Positions 43,579 to 52,890 are shown, counted from the stretch's first letter. The stretch: DNA of 64,000 nt from Evansella sp. AB-P1 (GCF_029688925.1 NZ_JARUKY010000012.1:1-64000), one strand, 5' to 3'. Notes: a model not told the origin generated them from the sequence alone. Translations and numbers: made by a program.

Positions 43579-43765
43579 TTATATTCACTCCTTCTATAAA
43601 ATGTATGAACAACTTTGTTCAATACATTAACTATCCTATGTTTCCCAAGTATTTACGATTGGACTTATGTTTATTTTTCCTTCATTAATTATAATTTCTC
43701 TTTCATATAATAGTACTCTCTCATCTCGTATCGGATATAATGTTAGTAACAGGGGGGCGATACGA

Positions 43766-44452
43766 ATGAAGCATTTTTTGCTCGTTGAGGACGAACAAAT
43801 TTTAGCTAAAAACATTGCTTTTTTTCTCGAACGTGAAGGATATCGTATTGATACGGTATATGATGGTGAAGCAGGTTGGACATCCCTTCAAGAGAAAGCG
43901 TATGATCTCATTTTACTAGATTGGACGCTACCGAAAAGAAATGGACTTGCCCTCTGTAAGGAAATTCGTAAAGTTTCCAATGTACCAATTATAATGATTA
44001 CGGCTAAAAGTGAAATTCTAGATAAAGTGATTGGACTAGAAGTTGGGGCTGACGACTATATTGTGAAGCCCTTTGATCAACGGGAATTACTTGCGCGGAT
44101 TCATGCTGTACTAAGAAGAAAAGAAGTTGCAGAATTTGAAACCAAAGAGCAGTGGATTCACTATGAAGGATTGAAATTGGATCGGGAAAAGCTCCTTATT
44201 TCATTTGAAGGGAACAGTGCATCTCTAACAGCAAATGAGTATAAGCTAATGGAGATTTTCATAAAGAAGCCTAAGAATGTGTACTCACGGGAATTTTTAT
44301 ATGAACAGGTGTGGGACGGATTACTTGAATACAGTGAACGAACTGTTGATGTAACCATTAGCCGATTAAGGAAAAAGATAATGGATATTTCCGGTAAAAA
44401 ATATATTTATGCTATTAGAGGCATGGGGTACCGTTTTGGTGAAAAGTCATGA
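43766..44452 (+). CDS. OmpR-family response regulator
   Basis: A 228-residue response regulator. The receiver (residues 1-118) has the phospho-acceptor Asp52 in LLDWTLPKRNG and the conserved Lys in YIVKPFD. A winged-helix Trans_reg_C domain (about 130-226: LTANEYKLMEIFIKKP and DVTISRLRKKI) follows. The start at 43766 is set by AGGGGGG at eight bases; the longer frame has no ribosome binding site. Its stop overlaps the kinase start by four bases, and a GerMN lipoprotein gene lies after the kinase. Confidence 0.93.
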   Translation: MKHFLLVEDEQILAKNIAFFLEREGYRIDTVYDGEAGWTSLQEKAYDLILLDWTLPKRNGLALCKEIRKVSNVPIIMITAKSEILDKVIGLEVGADDYIVKPFDQRELLARIHAVLRRKEVAEFETKEQWIHYEGLKLDREKLLISFEGNSASLTANEYKLMEIFIKKPKNVYSREFLYEQVWDGLLEYSERTVDVTISRLRKKIMDISGKKYIYAIRGMGYRFGEKS

Positions 44453-45813
44453 GACTCCAATCTCAATTATGGCTCCTGTTCTCTGGCTTATTTCTAATCG
44501 TTGGTTTCACTGTTTATATGTTCGTTTCTACTATGTACGAACAGCGGATTAAAGAAGGATATGAACAATTATCAATGACACAAGGTGCTTCGATTTTAGA
44601 TCAATTAAAGAGCACGTATCCCCATTCCCAAAACCGAAGTATTGGTTATTTACGTAGATACAGTGAACAACTGGAAATTCGTTTAATTATGCTTGACGAT
44701 GATAACACGGTTTATGCCGATAGCTTTCAGCAGCTTGAGGAAGGTACTGCGCTAAATCTTGCAATCTTAAATAAAAATAATTTCTCAGGGTCATATTTTA
44801 CAGAAACAGATTCATTTGGCTATGTTCAATACACGCTAATACCCTTTGAAACGATACACAGAGATGGATCCTTATTAATGATTCAGGAAGCAAATGAATT
44901 GTACGGGGAATTAACCACTTTTCGAAGCTGGATGGTACAAACCTTAATGATAGCTTTAATTTTCTTCTTTGTTATTTCATACTTTGTTTCTAATTGGTTT
45001 ACAAGGCCAATACGTCAGATCATTTCCCGCATGAAAAAAATCACACCTCATACACGTGCCTTTTCCATGAAATATCGTAGCCGTGATGAGATTAAAGAAT
45101 TAATTGATGCCACACAAAACATGGTAGAAGAATTAAACCGCTATGATGAAAGACAGCGGAGGTTTTTGAGCACCTCCTCTCATGAACTGAAAACCCCATT
45201 AACTACAATGCAGTTTATTATTGAGAATCTTCCATATGTCCGTGAAAACCAAGAGTTGCATCATGAATTTCTTCAAGATCTTACTTTTCAAGTTAAAAAA
45301 ATGAAGGAAATGGTAGGACAATTATTACAGATTAATCGTATATGGGACCAAAAGCTACAAAGGGAACTAATTAATAGTGAGGATATTCAGGAGTATTTAC
45401 TTCAGTCTTTTCAACAAATTAGTCTTGAAAAAGGTATAACCATAGTATTTGAACTGGAACAAATAGAGTTTGTTGTAGATCGAGCATTGTTTTTACATGG
45501 AATAGAGAATCTCTTATCCAATGCTATTCGTTATTCTGCTGAAGAGAAAACGGTGATAGTAAGGATCAAACGAAATAACGATCAAATGAAGATAAGCGTA
45601 TGTGATCATGGAATAGGTATATCGTCAGAAGACCTTCCACATATCTTTGAACCTTTTTATCGTTCCAATGATGCAACAGCTTGGAACCAAGAGGGTACAG
45701 GTTTAGGGTTAGCAATTGTAAAACAAATGGTGGAGCTGCATAAGGGTACGATCCAGATTGATACAGTACAAAATGAAGGAACGTGTTTTCATTTGATTCT
45801 CCCAGATTCTTAA
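44449..45813 (+). CDS. Sensor histidine kinase with HAMP domain
   Basis: A 454-residue membrane kinase, partner of the preceding regulator. Helices near residues 7-27 and 160-182 bracket an extracytoplasmic sensor of about 130 residues. A HAMP linker, the phospho-acceptor His245 in SSHELKTPLT and an HATPase domain (N-box ENLLSNAIRYS, G-boxes DHGIGIS and GTGLGLAI) follow. The ATGA overlap indicates translational coupling. The signal is unknown; an envelope stimulus is suggested by the downstream lipoprotein (inference). Confidence 0.93.
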   Translation: MRLQSQLWLLFSGLFLIVGFTVYMFVSTMYEQRIKEGYEQLSMTQGASILDQLKSTYPHSQNRSIGYLRRYSEQLEIRLIMLDDDNTVYADSFQQLEEGTALNLAILNKNNFSGSYFTETDSFGYVQYTLIPFETIHRDGSLLMIQEANELYGELTTFRSWMVQTLMIALIFFFVISYFVSNWFTRPIRQIISRMKKITPHTRAFSMKYRSRDEIKELIDATQNMVEELNRYDERQRRFLSTSSHELKTPLTTMQFIIENLPYVRENQELHHEFLQDLTFQVKKMKEMVGQLLQINRIWDQKLQRELINSEDIQEYLLQSFQQISLEKGITIVFELEQIEFVVDRALFLHGIENLLSNAIRYSAEEKTVIVRIKRNNDQMKISVCDHGIGISSEDLPHIFEPFYRSNDATAWNQEGTGLGLAIVKQMVELHKGTIQIDTVQNEGTCFHLILPDS

Positions 45814-45989
45814 CTGATACTCCCACATCTATAGGAGATGGGTTTTCTCGTTCGGAAAGTTCTGTAACAAAAATGTTACACTTCATCAATTCCTATGATA
45901 CAAATGGTGATTATAGTATAAGTAAGTCAAGTAAAACAAGCATAAGGAAATCTATGATTGCTTCATTACACACTTATAAGGAGGTCACC

Positions 45990-47021
45990 ATGATGAAAAG
46001 AATGCTAATAAAAATGACCATGTCCCTATTATTAGTCAGTGGTGTCATGTTAACTGCATGTTCTAGTAACGGTGGAGATGACGAATTGAATGGAAATGCT
46101 TCCCCTATCACGAATGAAGATAATCAAGATGAAGGTGGAGAGCAAGACTCAAAAGGTGAGAATGATCAGGAACGAGAAGAGGATGCTAATGAACCAGTAA
46201 ATAATGACAATGGAAATGATAAAACAGTGGATGAATCCAATTTATCTCCAACTCCTGAAGAAAGCATGGAAACACATGAAGTTGTCCTGTATTTCTCTGA
46301 TCATGACTTAATGGGGACGTATCGATTGAAAACTGAGGTTGAGGTTCGTAACAAAGAAGAGCTAGCAAAAGCAGCATTAGAAGCTTGGATTAATGGATCA
46401 GATCATGATGAATTAACAAGTCTCATATATTCAGGTGTAATCATTGAATATGTGGAAGAGGTTGATGGGGTTGCTCATGTGAGTTTTTCAAAGGAAATTC
46501 AGGAAAGTAATCTCGGTTCAACTGGTGAACTAATGTTTGCGGAACAGCTAGCTATGATCATGGAGCAATTTGGCTATGAACAGACGCAAATTTTAGTAGA
46601 AGGAAGAGTGGGAGAATCGTTACTGGGACATTTATACACCGGTGAACCAATCGTGGCGAAAAATCCTGAAAGCTATTTATGGGTAGAAGAAATTGATTCT
46701 CGGGATATTGTGCTACAAAACGTGGCCTTTCGTATCTTTGAACCCGCACCTAATGCTGAAGTGAAGGATCAAATTGTTGTTAGAGGTTTAGCTCGCACGT
46801 TTGAAGGCACGATCTTATATGAATTTGAAGATGGACATTTCATACTAGACGAGGGATTTACAACTGCATCTGAAGGTGCACCTGGTTGGGGAGAGTTTGA
46901 AATTGTCATTGAACTGGATGATCACACTAATTACCACGGTAGAGTGTTCCTTTTTGAAGAAAGTGCAAAGGACGGATCGCGAATAAATGAGTTGAGTATC
47001 CCTGTTTATGTTACGGAATAG
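45990..47021 (+). CDS. GerMN-Gmad2 lipoprotein
   Basis: A 343-residue predicted lipoprotein with lipobox LTAC and Cys24. An acidic Asn/Asp/Glu-rich linker (30-90) is followed by a GerMN domain (about 95-220) and a Gmad2 Ig-like domain (about 245-340, RIFEPAPNAEVKDQIVVRG). Both domains are found in spore germination and sporulation proteins and in cell-surface lipoproteins that may bind peptidoglycan. AAGGAGGTCACC before ATG 45990 is a perfect ribosome binding site; the longer frame overlaps the kinase. It lies 176 bases after the kinase and before a terminator, so it may be part of that regulon. Confidence 0.88.
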   Translation: MMKRMLIKMTMSLLLVSGVMLTACSSNGGDDELNGNASPITNEDNQDEGGEQDSKGENDQEREEDANEPVNNDNGNDKTVDESNLSPTPEESMETHEVVLYFSDHDLMGTYRLKTEVEVRNKEELAKAALEAWINGSDHDELTSLIYSGVIIEYVEEVDGVAHVSFSKEIQESNLGSTGELMFAEQLAMIMEQFGYEQTQILVEGRVGESLLGHLYTGEPIVAKNPESYLWVEEIDSRDIVLQNVAFRIFEPAPNAEVKDQIVVRGLARTFEGTILYEFEDGHFILDEGFTTASEGAPGWGEFEIVIELDDHTNYHGRVFLFEESAKDGSRINELSIPVYVTE

Positions 47022-47063
47022 TTGAACAGAATTGAACAGAATTTGAGGAATGAATTAGTTTGG

Positions 47064-47092
47064 ATCCACCTAATTTTTTTAGGTGGATTTTT
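47064..47092 (+). terminator. Rho-independent terminator after the GerMN gene
   Basis: ATCCACCTAA (47064-47073) and TTAGGTGGAT (47079-47088) form a perfect 10-bp stem with a T-run. Confidence 0.93.
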
Positions 47093-47156
47093 ATATGTTG
47101 TCAGCATTTATTATTGTTGAGAGGGAATGGTGTACATTTGTCAATTGTGTAAACAC

Positions 47157-47255
47157 GGTGAGTAAAGTGGTCGTAACGTTGAGTAAAGTGCCAGTAATGG
47201 ATAGTAAAGTACTCATTACGGCAAGTAAAACCCTTCTAACGGATAGTAAATTAAT
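47157..47255 (+). repeat. 21-bp degenerate tandem repeat, five units
   Basis: Units of the type AGTAAAGT-(5 nt)-GTAACG-(2 nt) recur with 21-base period; the last unit is partial. AGTAAA is the conserved part. The units look like iterated binding sites (possibly for the downstream LytTR protein) or a decayed minisatellite. Confidence 0.7.
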
Positions 47256-47397
47256 TAATATATCCTGTAACCTGCTGATCTTGTCTTTTTTATACTGCCA
47301 TAACTACCACTTATGTAAGGATTTTAACCACTTATACCAAATATTAAATTATTTGTGTTAAATGATACTATAATAAGCTTAACGAGAGGAGGACGTC

Positions 47398-47859
47398 ATG
47401 AAAATAAACTTTGATCTCAATGATGATCATGAGGAAACGTATATAACTATCCATGCTAAAGAATGGTCTGAAGAGCTTGAAGAGCTTGCGAAAAGATTAA
47501 ACCATCGTTCGACAAAGCGAATATTAGGTATGGACAAAGATAAGTCTATTCTACTTTATCCTAATGATATTGATTATATTTATGCAGAAAAAAGAAAAGT
47601 TTTTGCTTCTGTTAAGAAACAATCTATTGAACTAACATTGAAGTTGTATGAATTAGAGGATATGTTAAGTGGCTATCAATTCTCTCGCTTTTCCAAATCA
47701 GTTATTGGGAATCTACAACAAATTAAATATTTTCAGTTAGTATTTAACGGGAATCTATGCGTAATCTTTAACTCTGGCAGTAAGGAATATGTATCTAGGA
47801 AATATGCTTTACAAATAAAAGAAAAATTAATAATGGGAGTTGGTAATGATGGTATTTGA
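47398..47859 (+). CDS. LytTR-domain transcriptional regulator
   Basis: A 153-residue DNA-binding protein. The N-terminal 45 residues are of unknown fold, and the C-terminal LytTR domain (about 50-148) shows the pattern ILLYPNDIDYIYAEKRKVFA, LYELEDML, FSRFSKSVIGNLQQI. It overlaps the DUF3021 gene, a common two-gene operon in Bacillus in which LytTR controls its own promoter in a signal-dependent way. GAGAGGAGGACGTC gives the ATG a strong ribosome binding site. The upstream 21-bp repeats are candidate binding sites. Confidence 0.92.
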   Translation: MKINFDLNDDHEETYITIHAKEWSEELEELAKRLNHRSTKRILGMDKDKSILLYPNDIDYIYAEKRKVFASVKKQSIELTLKLYELEDMLSGYQFSRFSKSVIGNLQQIKYFQLVFNGNLCVIFNSGSKEYVSRKYALQIKEKLIMGVGNDGI

Positions 47860-48253
47860 AGGTGTGAGAAGAAGTATGATTGGCTTAGGTTTTTCAGCCA
47901 TATTTGTCTTTTCTTTTTTAACGTATTTCACTATGTCTGGTTTAGATATTTCTACTTCAGTTATTTGGAAAAACATGTTAGGTAGTATATTAATGGGCAT
48001 TTATTTCGGAAGTGCGTCTCTTCTTTTTGAGATAGAAGAATGGAGTCCGTTAAAGCAAACTAGTATTCACTTTATCCTTTCCATTTCAATTTGGCTCCCT
48101 CTTTCCATCATCATTGGTTGGGTACCATTCGAAGTACTTCCTATATTAATAGGGATTACAGTTTTTGTTATTACTTATATAATATTTTGGATTGGTACCC
48201 GTTTTTATTTGATAAAACTAGAAAAAGAAATGAACAGTACAATAAGAAAATAA
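47846..48253 (+). CDS. DUF3021 membrane protein
   Basis: A 135-residue protein with four predicted membrane helices, of the DUF3021 family that accompanies LytTR regulators. I start at ATG 47846, six bases after GGGAG; the frame extends to a TTG two codons upstream. It overlaps the LytTR gene by 14 bases. The role is likely to modulate the regulator from the membrane (inference from conserved pairing). Confidence 0.88.
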   Translation: MMVFEGVRRSMIGLGFSAIFVFSFLTYFTMSGLDISTSVIWKNMLGSILMGIYFGSASLLFEIEEWSPLKQTSIHFILSISIWLPLSIIIGWVPFEVLPILIGITVFVITYIIFWIGTRFYLIKLEKEMNSTIRK

Positions 48254-48275
48254 CTCGACAGTTGCCTAGATAAAA

Positions 48276-49481
48276 TCAAATCATTTCTGTTGTAAATCCT
48301 TTGTTCTTTAATGCCTCCAAGATTTCTTGAATATGTTCCTGATTTTTAGTTTCAACAGAGATAGATAATTGGGCATAGCTAGGATAAATTTTGTCCCCCA
48401 TATGACTAAAGGATATATCAAGTATATTTCCTTGTAGGGCTGTTATTACTTGGAGAACTTTTTCAAGGTTACCAGGCTTGTCTTTTAGAATCGTATTGAA
48501 TCGCATAAAGCGTCCTGCTTCTACCATTCCTCTTTCAATGATTCTGGAAATGAAGCTAACATCAACATTGCCTCCACTAATAATGGTTACTACTTTTTTA
48601 TTTTTTATTGGAAGCTTTTGCTTTAAGGTTGCTGCGAGGGAAACTGCACCAGACCCTTCCACAAGTAATTTATTTCTCTCTAGGAGCATTAGCATTGTTT
48701 GCGCAATTTCTGTTTCATCAACAGTAAACATATCATCAACGTATTTTTGAGCTATTCGAAATGGATGTATTCCTGGTCTTTTTACAGCAATACCATCAGC
48801 CATTGTGGGTTTAGCATTTATTGTGACAGGTTCCATTTCTTTCAGTGAATGTGCCAAACTTGGGCAAGCTGATGCTTCTACTCCATAGATCTTAATAGAT
48901 GGATTTTTTTCTTTCACGGCAGTAGCAACTCCTGCAATTAATCCTCCACCGCCAACTGGACAAACAATGGCATCAACATCTGGTATTTGCTCCATTATCT
49001 CCAGCCCAACAGTTCCTTGACCTGCAATGACATCTTCATCATCGAAAGCGTGTATAAATTCTTTATTTGATTGGTCTTTTAGAGAAAGGGCATGTGCAAG
49101 GGCTTCATCAAATCCGTCGCCGTGCAATTCTACATTTGCACCATATTCTCTCGTCGCTTGTATTTTACTAATTGGTGCTCCAGTTGGCATGATAATGGTA
49201 CATGGAATCCCGAGCATCGTACTAGCGTAAGCAACTCCTTGTGCATGGTTTCCTGCAGAAGCAGCAACTATCCCCTTTTGTAATAGTTGGTTATTTAATG
49301 AAATCAATTTATTGTAGGAGCCGCGCACTTTAAAAGACCCTGTTTTTTGTAAATTTTCAAGCTTTAAATAAACTTCGTTCGAAGAATGTTTGCTAAAGGT
49401 ATATGAATAATCTAAAGGAGTACTATGTACTATGTTTTTCATATTCTCATATGCCCTTACTATATCATTGAAAGTTACCAT
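48276..49481 (-). CDS. ilvA: Threonine ammonia-lyase (threonine dehydratase)
   Basis: A 401-residue PLP-dependent fold-type II enzyme that converts threonine to 2-oxobutanoate and ammonia. The PLP lysine is K51 in TGSFKVRGSYNK. A phosphate-binding loop (GGGGLIAGV) and the AGNHAQGVAYAS motif are present, and a C-terminal ACT domain (about 325-401) mediates feedback. This length corresponds to the one-ACT-domain 400-residue class, which may be biosynthetic or catabolic. AAAGGAGGATATAA precedes the ATG. The neighbours do not belong to isoleucine synthesis. Confidence 0.93.
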   Translation of the reverse strand: MVTFNDIVRAYENMKNIVHSTPLDYSYTFSKHSSNEVYLKLENLQKTGSFKVRGSYNKLISLNNQLLQKGIVAASAGNHAQGVAYASTMLGIPCTIIMPTGAPISKIQATREYGANVELHGDGFDEALAHALSLKDQSNKEFIHAFDDEDVIAGQGTVGLEIMEQIPDVDAIVCPVGGGGLIAGVATAVKEKNPSIKIYGVEASACPSLAHSLKEMEPVTINAKPTMADGIAVKRPGIHPFRIAQKYVDDMFTVDETEIAQTMLMLLERNKLLVEGSGAVSLAATLKQKLPIKNKKVVTIISGGNVDVSFISRIIERGMVEAGRFMRFNTILKDKPGNLEKVLQVITALQGNILDISFSHMGDKIYPSYAQLSISVETKNQEHIQEILEALKNKGFTTEMI

Positions 49482-49591
49482 TTATATCCTCCTTTTAAAC
49501 CTATACAGGCATTCAATCCTATATTAGTTTTTACAGAGGTGAATAGGTTATTCAGAAAAAATGTTTTCATTCCGCAAACACACAAGAGGAA

Positions 49592-49897
49592 TTATTTTAT
49601 AAACTTTTTCCGTAATGCAAGCAAATAGTAGACAATAAATAAAAATATTCCTAAAACGAATAAAAGTGAAAAAAAGTAATGCTGAAAAATAGTAATTAAG
49701 ATAAATATCGTAATGATATAAATACCAAAAACGGCTGAAAATTTCGCATTAGCAATTGCTAATTCAGAGAACTCTGGCTCTTCGTTATACTTCCATCTCT
49801 CCAAAAAGAGCATACTGTCTTCCGGGTAAAAATAGGTCCATACTAAAATACCATATACTGGTGCACAAATTAAAATCGTTAAAATTGTCGTAGCCAA
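49592..49897 (-). CDS. Small membrane protein (DUF6199-like)
   Basis: A 101-residue protein with about three membrane helices and a short conserved soluble segment FLERWKYNEEPEFSELAI after the first helix. It resembles the DUF6199 type, which I name with caution. The TTG start follows AGGAGGATAGAAT. Function unknown. Confidence 0.6.
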   Translation of the reverse strand: MATTILTILICAPVYGILVWTYFYPEDSMLFLERWKYNEEPEFSELAIANAKFSAVFGIYIITIFILITIFQHYFFSLLFVLGIFLFIVYYLLALRKKFIK

Positions 49898-50485
49898 ATT
49901 CTATCCTCCTAAAACTTGAAAGTACAAAATAATCTCATCAAATTATGTACGTTTTATTAGCAAAATTAGTTTCGGTAAAGTCATTATCAGCTAAAATAGC
50001 TGGTGGATTTCCGTATTCTTTTCATTTCCGTTATCTCTTCTTGCACTCAATTTCCTCCTTTAATTTTTTAGCTTCTTTTCTATTTCTTAGAAATTGTTAT
50101 ACATTGATTTTATCATTTATTATCTTTAACTAGTAAAAATTTTTCGACAATTATCCTTGTGAAGAGTAACGTCTATAATCTTACTCATGAAAGGAGATAA
50201 ATAGTCGGAAGAAAAATTATAGGCATATATATTGCATGGAAAAGTTAATGGATATTATAATAATTCTGTTAAAAAGTATGAAATGTCATATATATAGAAT
50301 CATATCCAAGTAGATTTTTATAGTACAACTAGTTCAAGACATCACAATTCGGTATCAACGATTTTTTCGTTTTTCAAGACATATTAGCATTGACCTCAAT
50401 TTTTAGCTTATTTAATACAGCAGTATTCTGCTTATTTAATAATAAAAAATGAACAACATTGAAATTGTCCAGGAGGGAAAAAGAA
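49898..50485. other. 588-bp intergenic region before the isocitrate dehydrogenase gene
   Basis: No gene, hairpin or repeat of note is seen. It is AT-rich and presumably contains the divergent promoters. Confidence 0.4.
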
Positions 50486-51940
50486 ATGTCAGAAAAAAGA
50501 AGAATTACTGTGGCACAAGGAGACGGAATTGGTCCTGAAATAATGGAAGCAACATTAAGGATATTAGAAGAAGCAGGAGCAAAAATTGAACCGGAATTTA
50601 TCGATATTGGAGAAAAAGTGTACTTATCAGGAAATACATCAGGAATTCCTGATGAAGCTTGGGAATCATTGAGAAGAACAAAGGTCTTTTTAAAAGCTCC
50701 CATTACAACTCCACAAGGTGGAGGGTACAAAAGTTTAAATGTTACCATAAGAAAGACATTAGGCTTGTATGCTAATGTAAGGCCGAATATTTCTTATGCT
50801 CCTTTTGTAAAAACAAAACACCCCGATATGAATATGGTGATTATTCGTGAAAACGAAGAGGATCTATATGCAGGTATTGAGCATCAGCAAACACCAGAAG
50901 TGGTACAGTGCTTAAAGCTAATCACGCGCCCTGGTTCAGAAAAAATCATCCGTTATGCTTTTGAATATGCAAAGAAGAATAATCGCAAAAAAGTCACTTG
51001 TTTATCTAAAGATAATATTATGAAATTAACAGATGGGCTATTTCACAGTGTCTTTAAGGAAGTTGCGAAAGAATATCCTGAAATTGAAACAGAGCATTGG
51101 ATTATTGATATTGGAATGGCAAAGATAGCGGACTCCCCTCAAGAGTTTGATGTTATCGTTATGCCGAACCTATACGGGGATATTGCTTCCGATGTAGCTG
51201 CGCAAATTACAGGAAGTGTTGGTCTTGCAGGTTCTGCAAATATCGGAGATCACGTTTCTATGTTCGAAGCGATTCATGGAAGTGCTCCGGATATTGCAGG
51301 AAAAGGAATCGCTAATCCATCAGGTTTAATTCAAGGAGCAATCATGATGCTTGTTCATATTGGGCAAGGAGATGTTGCGTCAAAAATTCAAAATGCATGG
51401 TTAAAAACAATAGAAGACGGAGTATTTACAGGGGATATTGCAAAAGGTGGAAAAGCTGTTAATACAAAAGAATTTACAGATGCCGTCATTGAAAGATTAG
51501 GACAGAATCCATCAACATTTAATGTTGTTTCTTATAACGAGGAAGATGCAAAAGAAGTCACAAAATCTACATTACCTTCACAAGCACATGAACGGGTGGA
51601 TGATAGTATTGTTCGCCAATTAGACGGTGTCGATGTTTTCTTGTTTGATAATAGACGGACACCAAATCAAATTGGTGAAATATTAGAATCGATTGAAGGG
51701 GAGCATTTTGAACTGGCAGTCATAACAAATCGTGGGGTAAAAGTGTATCCAAACGGATTCCCTGAAACATTTACGACAGATCATTGGCGCTGCCGTTTTC
51801 AAGCAAAAGGTCATGTGACTAATAAAGAAATCACAGAGCTTTTAGAAAGAGTACGTCATGCAGATTTAGATTGGATAAAAATTGAAAACCTATACTTGTT
51901 TAACGGAGAAAGAGGCTACTCATTAGGGCAAGGACAATAA
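50486..51940 (+). CDS. NADP-type isocitrate dehydrogenase, long Rickettsia/Thermus-like form
   Basis: A 484-residue decarboxylating dehydrogenase converting isocitrate to 2-oxoglutarate. Residues 1-340 form the isocitrate/isopropylmalate dehydrogenase fold: QGDGIGPEIMEA, the substrate motif LNVTIRKTLGLYANVRP, the metal/cofactor motif MPNLYGDIASDVAA, and EAIHGSAPDIAGKGIANP. A C-terminal extension of about 130 residues follows, as in the roughly 480-500 residue enzymes of Rickettsia and Thermus. This differs from the roughly 420-residue Icd usual in Bacillus. The start is set by AGGAGGG 10 bases upstream. A terminator closes the gene. Confidence 0.9.
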   Translation: MSEKRRITVAQGDGIGPEIMEATLRILEEAGAKIEPEFIDIGEKVYLSGNTSGIPDEAWESLRRTKVFLKAPITTPQGGGYKSLNVTIRKTLGLYANVRPNISYAPFVKTKHPDMNMVIIRENEEDLYAGIEHQQTPEVVQCLKLITRPGSEKIIRYAFEYAKKNNRKKVTCLSKDNIMKLTDGLFHSVFKEVAKEYPEIETEHWIIDIGMAKIADSPQEFDVIVMPNLYGDIASDVAAQITGSVGLAGSANIGDHVSMFEAIHGSAPDIAGKGIANPSGLIQGAIMMLVHIGQGDVASKIQNAWLKTIEDGVFTGDIAKGGKAVNTKEFTDAVIERLGQNPSTFNVVSYNEEDAKEVTKSTLPSQAHERVDDSIVRQLDGVDVFLFDNRRTPNQIGEILESIEGEHFELAVITNRGVKVYPNGFPETFTTDHWRCRFQAKGHVTNKEITELLERVRHADLDWIKIENLYLFNGERGYSLGQGQ

Positions 51941-51965
51941 AATATTCTCTTTAACATTATTACCT

Positions 51966-52014
51966 CACCCCAATTGTTGGACACTACAGTCTAATAATTG
52001 GGGTGTGCTGTTTT
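51966..52014 (+). terminator. Terminator after isocitrate dehydrogenase
   Basis: CACCCCAATTGTT (51966-51978) pairs with AATAATTGGGGTG (51993-52005), followed by a short T-rich tail. Confidence 0.8.
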
Positions 52015-52105
52015 ATTCAATAGAGATAGTAATTATTTGTTACTTCTCCATATTCTCTATATAATTGGGGACTGAAGAAATACATAAGAAAGGTGTTGTG
52101 TTACA

Positions 52106-52648
52106 TTGAAAATTCTCGTTATCATTGCTCATCCTTCTTTGGATGAAGACTCCAGACTTAATGCTGCATTAAAAGATGCTATTGAAAATAAGTCAGATAT
52201 TACAATAAATGAATTATATAAAGAATACCCAGATGAAGAAATTGATGTGAAGAGAGAACAGCAGCTAGCGGAGGAGCATGATCGCATTATTTTTCAGTTT
52301 CCGAATTATTGGTACAGTTATCCCCACTTATTAAAAAAATGGTTTGATGTAGTGCTTGAAAAAGGGTGGGCGTTCAATGGAGTTTATAAATTAGAAGGAA
52401 AGGAATTGGGGATTGCCATTAGTTCTAATGCTCATCCTCATGATTACCGGTATGACGGTCAGCATCGTTTTACAATTGAGCAAATTATGACCCCAATATA
52501 TGCCACTAGCAGTATTGTTCGGACGAAAACATTGCCCATTTTCAATACCTTCACTGAATTAGTAGAAACAGAAGAGTCATTGAAAAAGCATGGTGAAGCA
52601 TATGTGGAATATATTAGATCTCCTTATACTTTTCATTATAAGTCTTAA
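52106..52648 (+). CDS. NAD(P)H dehydrogenase (quinone), flavodoxin-like fold
   Basis: A 180-residue FMN/FAD flavoprotein of the NQO/KefF/MdaB family, giving two-electron reduction of quinones and electrophiles. The motifs are LVIIAHPSLDEDSRLN at the N-terminus and the flavin-binding FQFPNYWYSYPHLLKKWFD near residues 63-82, plus GWAFNG. The TTG start at 52106 follows AAAGGTG ten bases upstream. Monocistronic; the large hairpin array begins after its stop. Confidence 0.9.
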   Translation: MKILVIIAHPSLDEDSRLNAALKDAIENKSDITINELYKEYPDEEIDVKREQQLAEEHDRIIFQFPNYWYSYPHLLKKWFDVVLEKGWAFNGVYKLEGKELGIAISSNAHPHDYRYDGQHRFTIEQIMTPIYATSSIVRTKTLPIFNTFTELVETEESLKKHGEAYVEYIRSPYTFHYKS

Positions 52649-52680
52649 TTTCTACTGCATTCCTAATAGGTGCAATAACG

Positions 52681-52838
52681 GAGCATGAAGGAGAATGACA
52701 GAGATTGAACCAGGGGAAAATGAACCAGGTACGGTTGAAGCAGGTACAAAAGTATCCAGTTCAATCCAGGAGCATGAGGGAGAATGAGAGAGATTGAACC
52801 AGAGGAAAATGAACCAGATACGGTTGAAGCAGGTACAA
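52681..52838 (+). repeat. 70-bp direct repeat, two copies
   Basis: GAGCATGAAGGAGAATGACA (52681-52700) and its continuation recur with few changes at 52770-52838. The copies share GATTGAACCAG, GGAAAATGAACCAG and ACGGTTGAAGCAGGTACAA. The spacing is 89 bases. Confidence 0.9.
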
Positions 52839-52874
52839 TTGAACTAGGTAAGAATAAATCATATAAAAAGGTAG

Positions 52875-52890
52875 GTCTACCCTGAAAATA
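52875..52890 (+). repeat. Partial boundary module
   Basis: GTCTACCCTGAAAATA, identical to the right part of boundary modules 1 and 2 (52971-52986 and 53411-53426). It looks like a truncated copy left of the arrays. Confidence 0.8.

Larger units (their letters stand above)
47022..47397. other. Intergenic region with terminator and 21-bp tandem repeat
   Basis: It contains the terminator of the GerMN gene and a degenerate five-unit tandem repeat. A 92-codon frame at 47083-47361 begins inside the terminator and translates the repeat; I do not accept it as a gene. Confidence 0.5.

Noticed and set aside
47083-47361. 92-codon frame
   Set aside because: It begins in a terminator and encodes the 21-bp tandem repeat.
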